Program-made: the position numbers and the translations under genes
The notes under the pieces: model-generated
The model's database searches: none
What the model saw: only the letters and a program-made list of their open reading frames with translations
What the model was told of the DNA's origin: nothing
NCBI GenBank assembly: GCA_030407085.1
Contig: CM059584.1
Span: 133,786,001 to 133,850,000, forward strand
From: Trichopria drosophilae
Taxonomy: Eukaryota > Arthropoda > Insecta > Hymenoptera > Diapriidae
Length of the DNA: 64,000 nt
Direction of reading: 5' to 3'
Shown here: piece by piece, positions 63,744 to 64,000 of the stretch
How the letters are laid out: each line of letters opens with the position of its first letter
How positions within the stretch are numbered: the first letter of the stretch is position 1

Positions 63744-64000
63744 GTGGTCCTTCCTTTATTCTAATTTCTCATATTCTAATCTCTTCTCTTATTCTAATTT
63801 GTTCCCTTTCCCTATTCTAATATTTCCCCGCTCGCGTTCTCCGCACTGCACCTACTACCTTCCTTCGAAGCACATAACATACATAACTGCGCATGTGCCA
63901 CGAAAAGGAAAGAAAGGGAAAGAGTGAAATCGCAAACGTTTAGTTGGAGAGAGAAGAAAATTAGAATAAGGGAAGAAGGCCGCCATTTTGCCTGAGTGGA
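63744..64000. mobile_element. pogo/Tigger-like MITE, cut by the window end
   Basis: TA-CAGTGGTCCTTCCTTTATTCTAA at the left resembles the 48583 element. Near the end, AAAATTAGAATAAGGGAAGAAGG is the matching inner part of the right terminal repeat. The final terminal bases lie beyond 64000. Confidence 0.65.

Noticed and set aside
63459..63764. 101-codon Ser/Pro/Leu-rich frame
   Set aside because: It arises from a pyrimidine-rich low-complexity run and enters the MITE at 63744.
62373..64000. Last lap exon (NPFGPVSG-like)
   Set aside because: No such peptide with an acceptor was found; it presumably lies beyond the window.

Overview
The window is AT-rich animal DNA, almost certainly from an insect. 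It carries most of one large intron-rich gene on the + strand: the AP180/PICALM clathrin-assembly gene, called lap (like-AP180) in Drosophila. The spliced protein reads like insect LAP throughout. A short (TTAGG)n tract, the ancestral arthropod telomere repeat that Diptera have lost, points to a non-dipteran insect. I cannot name the species.

Gene layout. Fifteen consecutive coding exons run from 14748 to 62372. All splice phases match across the fourteen introns, giving about 807 residues. The exon with the start codon and the first part of the ANTH domain was not found and presumably lies upstream. The last exon(s) lie beyond 64000. Exons 1-7 encode the ANTH lipid-binding domain. Exons 8-12 encode the disordered tail with NPF, DLF and DLL adaptor/clathrin motifs. 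Exons 13-15 encode the conserved C-terminal segment. Two further exons are likely: a 15-nt microexon at 22067-22081, and an alternative terminal exon at 61961-62002 followed by AATAAA.

Intron content. Non-coding DNA is about 96% of the window and is dominated by non-autonomous inverted-repeat transposons. The largest group starts and ends at TTAA, several copies as TTAA-CCC...GGG-TTAA, as in piggyBac-derived MITEs. Full copies are at 19597-20910, 23504-24972, 28654-29649, 34292-37169, 39981-41925 and 54051-55168, with a half copy at 2937-3443. A second group are TA-flanked MITEs with pogo/Tigger-like or other termini (3969-4232, 9296-9546, 12157-12379, 48504-49648 with a nested 48583-48871, 61131-61442, 63744-end). 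There is also a 3.8-kb palindrome (27262-31029) with a TTAA element at its exact centre, a degenerate Penelope RT fragment (2140-2450), a satellite-like inverted array (7100-8735) and a 1.3-kb purine-rich repeat (43090-44390).

The best-preserved mobile element is a DIRS-type tyrosine-recombinase retrotransposon (56103-60853) in intron 12. It has inverted terminal repeats, an internal complementary region matching both ends, and gag, RT-RNase H and YR reading frames, each broken by frameshifts or stops.

Several otherwise different foldback families carry the same short motif, AAAATGGCGG or its complement, which resembles the YY1/Pho core. This recurring feature and the palindrome-centre insertion are the least ordinary things in the window. 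No second host gene, tRNA gene of normal quality, or rRNA was seen.
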